Positions 5,897 to 7,220 of a DNA stretch of 7,220 nt are shown one piece after another. Each line of letters opens with the position of its first letter. The first letter of the stretch is position 1. The notes beneath the pieces are model-generated. The model saw nothing but the letters and a program-made list of their open reading frames with translations, did no database searches and was not told the DNA's origin. Origin of the DNA: an uncultured bacterium (GTDB lineage Bacteria > Planctomycetota > Phycisphaerae > Phycisphaerales > UBA1924); assembly GCA_938003595.1 (NCBI GenBank), contig CALKYH010000196.1, positions 1 to 7,220 of the forward strand, written 5' to 3'. Made by a program: the position numbers and the translations under genes.

Positions 5897-6268
5897 ATGA
5901 AGATCGAACGCGAACTCCTGCGCGGCGCCGGGCCCATCGCGGTCCTCTCGCTGCTCTCCCGGCGCGAGATGTACGGGTACGAACTGGTCGAATCCCTCGC
6001 GAAGCAGACCGGCGGCGTGCTGGCGATGGGCCAGTCCACGCTGTACCCGCTGCTGTACAACCTCGAGGCCAAGGAGCTCATCGCCTCCGAGTGGCGCGAG
6101 GCCAAGACCGGGCGCGAGCGGCGCTACTACCGGCTCACGCCCAAGGGCCGCAAGAAGCTCGCCGGCGACGCCAAGCAGTGGAACGCCCTCGCCGGCGCCA
6201 TGAGCGCCCTGGGCGTCGGCCCCGAGCCGGCGTCGTTCGGCTTCGGTGGGAAGGGGGCGCTGGCGTGA
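5897..6268 (+). CDS. PadR-family transcriptional repressor
   Basis: This is a 123-residue cytoplasmic winged-helix protein of the short PadR class (PadR-s1 type), a dimeric DNA-binding regulator. After an opening helix, GPIAVLSLLSRREMYGYEL (12-30) is the first helix-turn-helix part, and QSTLYPLLYNLEAKELI (46-62) carries the family signature of the recognition helix. KTGRERRYYRLTPKGRKKL (70-88) forms the wing. A short C-terminal helix and a Gly-rich tail follow. The ATG at 5897 was chosen because the family alignment starts here; the open frame upstream encodes only Arg/Gly-rich out-of-frame text from the zinc-ribbon gene. The ribosome binding site is weak (GGCGGG, 5883-5888). The stop TGA overlaps the next GTG, so the two proteins are translationally coupled. 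Likely it represses its own operon through the dyad at 5833-5853; the ligand or signal is unknown. Confidence 0.9.
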   Translation: MKIERELLRGAGPIAVLSLLSRREMYGYELVESLAKQTGGVLAMGQSTLYPLLYNLEAKELIASEWREAKTGRERRYYRLTPKGRKKLAGDAKQWNALAGAMSALGVGPEPASFGFGGKGALA

Positions 6269-7220
6269 ACGCCCGCGGGGACCAACCGGGCGCGCTGCCG
6301 GCGGAGCTGTCGGGCTTTGTCGAGCGCATCGCGAAGCGGACGAAGCTCTGGCGCGGCGAGCGGGCGGAGGTCTCGCGCGAGCTGACGGCGCACTTCGCCG
6401 ACGGGCTCGAGAGCGGCGCGGGCGCCGAGGAATTGATCGAGGCGTTCGGGGAGCCCAAGGCCGCGGCCAAGCTCATCCGGCGGGCCAAGAAGCGCAACAG
6501 GCCGCTGTGGTGGCGTGCGATGGCGGGCACGGCCAGGGCCGCGGCGCTGGCGGCGGGGGGCGCGCTGGCGCTGCTGTTCGTCGCGTACGCGGCGTTGTTC
6601 GTGATCTACAACACGGGCGAGCCGAACATCGAGCGGAACTACATCGCGGAGATGAACGCCAAGATCGACGCGGTTCCGGAGAGCGACCGCGCCTGGCCGC
6701 TGTACCTGGACGCCATCCGGCGGCTGTACCAGAACGAGGCATGGCGGCGGCAGAACTGGGCGTGGTCCGTGGCGCCGACGCGCGAGGAGGCCTTCGCATG
6801 GGTCGAGTCGCATCGCGACGGCGTGCAGAAGCTCCGTGAGGCGGCTTCGAAGCCGGCCATGGGGTACCGGTTCTCGTCGCTCCCCGACGCTGATCTGCTC
6901 CGCGCCTACGGCGAGGAGGACGAAGCCGCCAAGGTCGTCGCGTCGGATGCGCCGGTGAATCCCGTGGTTGTGGACATCCTGCTGCCCTACCTGGCGGACA
7001 TGAGGCGGATGGCGAGGATTCTGCGGGTGGACGCCCACGCCGCGATGGCCTCGGGCGACGCGCAGCGGTTTGAGAGCGATGTGATGGCGATGTTCGGCAT
7101 CGCCGAGCAGTGCCGCGCGGGGGCGTTCCTGATCGTGGACATGGTCTCCACGGCGATCGCGGAGCTGGCGATGCAGACGATGCGGGAGTCGCTGGTGGAG
7201 GCGCCGGACCTGCTCGACGA
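6265..7220 (+). CDS. HAAS-domain single-TM protein, 3' end outside the window
   Basis: This open frame of 318 codons runs to the window end without a stop. It starts at GTG 6265, which overlaps the padR stop (GTGA), with AAGGGGG (6251-6257) seven bases upstream. Residues about 11-77 are a helical HAAS/DUF1700-like domain: an amphipathic LPAELSGFVERI helix, GERAEVSRELTAHFADGLES (31-50), then the typical ELIEAFGEPKAAAKLI (56-71). A basic stretch (RRAKKRNR, 72-79) precedes one TM segment (about 92-115), so the N-terminal domain is cytoplasmic and the rest extracytoplasmic. The outer part holds ESDRAWPLYLDAIRRLY (139-155), an element I recall from planctomycete proteins, then a long helical region of unknown fold. 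HAAS proteins are commonly paired with PadR and are thought to relay a membrane signal to it. The outer domain may be the sensor. Function beyond that is inference. Confidence 0.8.
   Translation, partial: MNARGDQPGALPAELSGFVERIAKRTKLWRGERAEVSRELTAHFADGLESGAGAEELIEAFGEPKAAAKLIRRAKKRNRPLWWRAMAGTARAAALAAGGALALLFVAYAALFVIYNTGEPNIERNYIAEMNAKIDAVPESDRAWPLYLDAIRRLYQNEAWRRQNWAWSVAPTREEAFAWVESHRDGVQKLREAASKPAMGYRFSSLPDADLLRAYGEEDEAAKVVASDAPVNPVVVDILLPYLADMRRMARILRVDAHAAMASGDAQRFESDVMAMFGIAEQCRAGAFLIVDMVSTAIAELAMQTMRESLVEAPDLLD

Noticed and set aside
6127..7038. A 303-codon open frame on the - strand over padR and the HAAS gene
   Set aside because: It has low-complexity Arg/Pro/Gln-rich composition and no ribosome binding signal, while the + strand carries a clear HAAS domain plus TM segment in the same interval.

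Overview
The window is high-GC bacterial chromosome with short intergenic gaps and every gene on the + strand. The best guess at the host is a planctomycete of the Phycisphaerae type. This rests on three things seen here: paired zinc ribbons with the pattern CGYxLxGL...CPECGxxF on a small membrane protein, a PadR regulator overlapping a HAAS-type membrane protein, and strong G/C preference at third codon positions. It is an inference from protein style; no rRNA or other marker gene is present.

Layout: (1) 1-723 is the 3' part of a 2-oxoglutarate dehydrogenase E2 gene (sucB type), with the complete catalytic end. (2) 854-1660 encodes a PHP-fold metallo-phosphoesterase-like protein with all expected metal-ligand motifs. 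(3) 1770-5045 is the largest gene, a 1091-residue fusion of a UvrD/PcrA-like SF1A helicase with a RecB/Cas4-like PD-(D/E)XK nuclease; its size and order resemble one subunit of the mycobacterial AdnAB end-resection machine, but no partner subunit is adjacent. (4) 5055-5690 starts nine bases after the helicase stop and encodes a four-TM protein with two C-terminal zinc ribbons. It is followed by a GC-rich hairpin that probably ends the transcript. (5) 5897-6268 is a PadR-family repressor, and (6) 6265-7220, overlapping its stop by four bases, is a HAAS-domain, single-TM protein that runs off the window. This last gene begins with GTG.

Regulation: the PadR/HAAS pair has a good sigma70-like promoter (TTGGCG, 17-bp spacer, TGn-CATAGT) with a 21-bp dyad lying across the spacer and -10 element, so autorepression by PadR is the simplest reading. 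A second 21-bp dyad lies 52 bp upstream, centre to centre. The gap before the helicase gene contains two back-to-back inverted repeats and a -10-like TAGGAT/AGGA element very close to the ATG.

The genes look like three or four independent units: central carbon metabolism, an unassigned phosphoesterase, a DNA repair helicase-nuclease with a small membrane companion, and a transcriptional sensor/regulator pair. I see no CRISPR array, tRNA, rRNA, insertion sequence or prophage gene. The points most worth following are the solitary helicase-nuclease with an unusual 2+2 cysteine arrangement, and the PadR-HAAS module with its dyads.
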